A stretch of DNA of 64,000 nucleotides from Ruminiclostridium cellobioparum DSM 1351 = ATCC 15832. GTDB lineage: Bacteria > Bacillota > Clostridia > Acetivibrionales > DSM-1351. Below are positions 62,213 through 64,000 of this stretch, in pieces. The position numbers and the translations under genes were made by a program. Each line of letters begins with the position of its first letter. The first letter of the stretch is position 1. Under the pieces are notes generated by a model. It saw only the letters and a program-made list of their open reading frames with translations. It made no database searches and had not been told where the DNA came from. The stretch is from assembly GCF_000621505.1 (NCBI RefSeq), contig NZ_JHYD01000027.1, positions 55,092 through 119,091 of the forward strand. The letters are read 5' to 3'.

Positions 62213-63646
62213 TTATACCCTGGGCAGACTTGTAATCTGACCTAAAAGATACATCTTTAGTATAGCAATGTCAATGGCATCCACTGCATTATCCTTATTC
62301 AAGTCCACCAGCTTCAAGGAATTCTCCGGCAAATTGACCATCTTTAAAAGATATTGCTTAAGAATGGCATAATCAATTGCATCGGCCGCATTATCCCCGT
62401 TGGCATCTCCGTAAACCGGGCCGGTACCTGTGCCAATTCCGCTCATTATGGCATTTATGACAGTCTGCTGGGTCACAGTCAGGTTGGTTCTGTTAAACAG
62501 AGCAAATCCGTATGCCCCGTTATAGCCGTTATCCCAATATACCGGAACAGAGCCATAGGTTTTGGCAAGGCTGCAAAGTGTTTTTGCAAATATTTCACGG
62601 TAGGCAATGTTGTCGGGATCGGCACTTGACTTGTCAACCGAACCGAATTCGCCGATCACGGCAGGATAACCGTTTACAACAAATTTGTCATAAACCGATT
62701 TGAGCTGTGAATCCATGTAGTCTTCCTGCCCCCATGTGGATTTCCTGTTAAGGTCCTTTGCCGTTGCTCCCCACTGGGTTATTGTACCGGATTCTTCACC
62801 GCAGAAATCCCAGGGTGAATAATAGTGAACCGATATCATTATCCTCTTTTCGGAGGCAGGAACAGCGGCCGATCTGTAATTGTCGGACGGCATCGCAAAG
62901 CCGTAATTTCCCACTGTGTAATCAATGTTTGTATTCCAGCCCGGAATCAGAAGCCATCTGGCACTGTTGTTCCCTCCGGTCTGCCTCACCGTATCGACAA
63001 AAATCTGATTGTAGGCGTTTATATTCGAATAATATGTGGGATTAGGCGTACCATAGCTGCCGTCAAATTCCTCATTCATTGATTCAAAAATCAAATGCTC
63101 GTCATAATTTACAAACGTATTTGCGATCTGCTGCCATACCTTTTGATATTTTGCCTTTATGGTTGTCTGATCACCGGAGTTGCATAAAAGCCAGGAACCT
63201 CCGATGGTATTATAACCATCGCCGTGTATATTGATAATTACGTACATGCCCTCACTGTATGCATAGTCAACCACCTCTTTTATTCTGGACAGCCAGGCCG
63301 CATCAATGGTGTAATTGGGTGCACTTCCTATCTTACTGAAATATGAAACAGGAATCCGGATGGTTTTAAAGCCTGCTCCCTTTACCTTCTGAATAAGAGC
63401 CTTTGTAACAACAGGATTTCCCCAGGCTGTTTCTCCCGGAGTTCCATTGACAACAGCTTCAAGCTGGTTTCCCAGATTCCAGCCCGCACCCATGGCAGAA
63501 ACGATCTGTGAATTATTCAACTGATCAAAATCCGAGGTCAGTCCGGATGCGGCCCATGCTGCCGGACCCAAACCTGTAATGACAGCTGCAAACAGGAAAA
63601 CCGCAGCAAGCAAAAAACATTTAAACGGTTTGAATTTAGATTTCAT
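62213..63646 (-). CDS. Cellulosomal GH5 endoglucanase-type enzyme with type I dockerin
   Basis: A 477-residue secreted enzyme. Signal peptide (about 1-33, cleaved near AWA-AS); GH5 catalytic domain (about 38-405) with WNLGN at 56-60, acid/base E192 (MNEEF) and nucleophile E333 (VIGEFGS); C-terminal type I dockerin (about 411-470) made of two 22-residue calcium-binding repeats, DANGDNAADAIDYAILKQYL and DLNKDNAVDAIDIAILKMYL. The AI pairs at the cohesin-recognition positions occur in both repeats. It should dock to scaffoldin cohesins and cut beta-1,4-glucan or a similar backbone. AGGAGG is 8 nt before the ATG. It is the only dockerin protein in the window. Confidence 0.93.
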   Translation of the reverse strand: MKSKFKPFKCFLLAAVFLFAAVITGLGPAAWAASGLTSDFDQLNNSQIVSAMGAGWNLGNQLEAVVNGTPGETAWGNPVVTKALIQKVKGAGFKTIRIPVSYFSKIGSAPNYTIDAAWLSRIKEVVDYAYSEGMYVIINIHGDGYNTIGGSWLLCNSGDQTTIKAKYQKVWQQIANTFVNYDEHLIFESMNEEFDGSYGTPNPTYYSNINAYNQIFVDTVRQTGGNNSARWLLIPGWNTNIDYTVGNYGFAMPSDNYRSAAVPASEKRIMISVHYYSPWDFCGEESGTITQWGATAKDLNRKSTWGQEDYMDSQLKSVYDKFVVNGYPAVIGEFGSVDKSSADPDNIAYREIFAKTLCSLAKTYGSVPVYWDNGYNGAYGFALFNRTNLTVTQQTVINAIMSGIGTGTGPVYGDANGDNAADAIDYAILKQYLLKMVNLPENSLKLVDLNKDNAVDAIDIAILKMYLLGQITSLPRV

Positions 63647-63789
63647 AACAATACCCTCCTATGTCTTTTTATAATACTCTCGAAAACTCCAATAGCTTTC
63701 GAGCTCTATGTTTTAAGATGCAATTTTCTTCTCGCACCTCTAACATTCTCCAGTTTTTTACTTTAAATTTTCCAACAACATTTACCAGT

Positions 63790-63809
63790 AGTAACCATAT
63801 ATGGTTACT
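63790..63809. promoter_or_regulatory. Perfect 20-bp palindrome between divergent genes
   Basis: AGTAACCATATATGGTTACT is an exact palindrome, 144 bp before the GH5 start and 87 bp before the plus-strand start at 63896. It is a good candidate operator for one or both genes; the regulator is unknown. Confidence 0.5.
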
Positions 63810-63895
63810 GTACACCTTGACATTAGCTTCCAAAAATTTGAAAACCACAGCGTATGGTATTAATTGCCATAACACTGGTTTTGGAGGCTATATTA

Positions 63896-64000
63896 ATGTT
63901 GTGTAATTGGAACTCTCATGTAGACTATCAAAAGAAACTTCTGCTGGATTTGATTCTGTTTTCTGAAATTGAAAAAAGCAGGGTGGTCTCTTTGGAAAAG
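63896..64000 (+). CDS. Unidentified protein, 5' end only
   Basis: An ATG at 63896 with GGAGG 8 nt upstream opens a frame of 35 codons that runs off the right edge (starts MLCNWNSHVDYQKKLL and continues LDLILFSEIEKSRVVSLEK). The ribosome site and absence of stops support a real gene divergent from GH5. The helical, regulator-like N-terminus could belong to a DNA-binding protein, but there is too little to name it. Confidence 0.55.
   Translation, partial: MLCNWNSHVDYQKKLLLDLILFSEIEKSRVVSLEK

Noticed and set aside
63661..63906. 81-codon plus-strand reading frame upstream of the right edge
   Set aside because: No ribosome site; it covers the GH5 upstream region and the palindrome, and the better-supported start is at 63896 in another frame.

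Overview
The window looks like a carbohydrate-utilisation island of a low-GC, cellulosome-forming Firmicute. A mesophilic Ruminiclostridium-like (Clostridium cellulolyticum/papyrosolvens group) organism fits best. The reasons are a secreted GH5 enzyme with a C-terminal type I dockerin, an S-layer-anchored giant protein, AT-rich intergenic DNA, strong AGGAGG ribosome-binding sites, and many YesM/YesN-type two-component systems each next to a sugar ABC transporter. Species assignment is inference. I see no rRNA, tRNA, CRISPR array, phage or intact insertion sequence. Almost everything is on the minus strand.

Layout, right to left within each minus-strand unit. (1) 9093-1: a CUT1 sugar importer (two permeases, lipoprotein), an enolase-superfamily sugar-acid dehydratase, a zinc dehydrogenase, a KduD-like reductase, then a histidine kinase and a response regulator cut by the left edge. 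(2) 17575-9462: a galactofuranose-type (YtfQRT-YjfF) importer in which a two-component system sits between the second permease gene and ytfQ; ytfR and ytfQ share a near-identical operator/promoter. (3) 25374-17896: one 2492-residue secreted modular protein (GH141-like beta-helix, LamG-like, FIVAR, CBM9, five FN3, three SLH). (4) 29361-26191: a GH2-family enzyme with a C-terminal F5/8-type domain, divergent from an AraC regulator (29534-30358), followed by a YesS-like membrane AraC regulator (30607-32946). (5) 42889-33084: kinase, regulator, lipoprotein, two permeases, GH8 exo-oligoxylanase, esterase, DUF3237 protein. (6) 54030-43308: kinase, regulator and a lipoprotein ending at a terminator; then a promoter driving a paralogous lipoprotein, two permeases and a GH51 arabinofuranosidase. 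(7) 56522-54333: a 729-residue protein of unknown function whose promoter matches the one in (6). (8) 61813-57040: GntR regulator, GH30 enzyme, IlvD/Edd dehydratase, DapA-type aldolase. (9) 63646-62213: the dockerin-bearing GH5 enzyme, divergent from a gene cut by the right edge.

The genes fit together as extracellular attack on hemicellulose (GH5 in the cellulosome, the giant protein on the cell surface), import of oligosaccharides by several ABC systems, and cytoplasmic trimming by GH8, GH51, GH30, GH2 and an esterase, none of which shows a signal peptide. Sugar acids would be handled by the enolase/KduD and IlvD/DapA enzymes. None of the three CUT1 importers has its own ATPase here, so a shared ATPase elsewhere is implied.

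The most notable signals are regulatory. A 30-bp box lies exactly 27 bp from a TATAAT at three promoters (units 5, 6 and 7). A 26-bp box lies exactly 21 bp from a TATAAT at the ytfR and ytfQ promoters. Two lipoprotein paralogues are encoded side by side, one grouped with kinase and regulator as a likely three-component sensor. A 165-bp terminal-inverted-repeat element occurs twice. A hairpin-rich 360-bp tract follows the GH2 gene.
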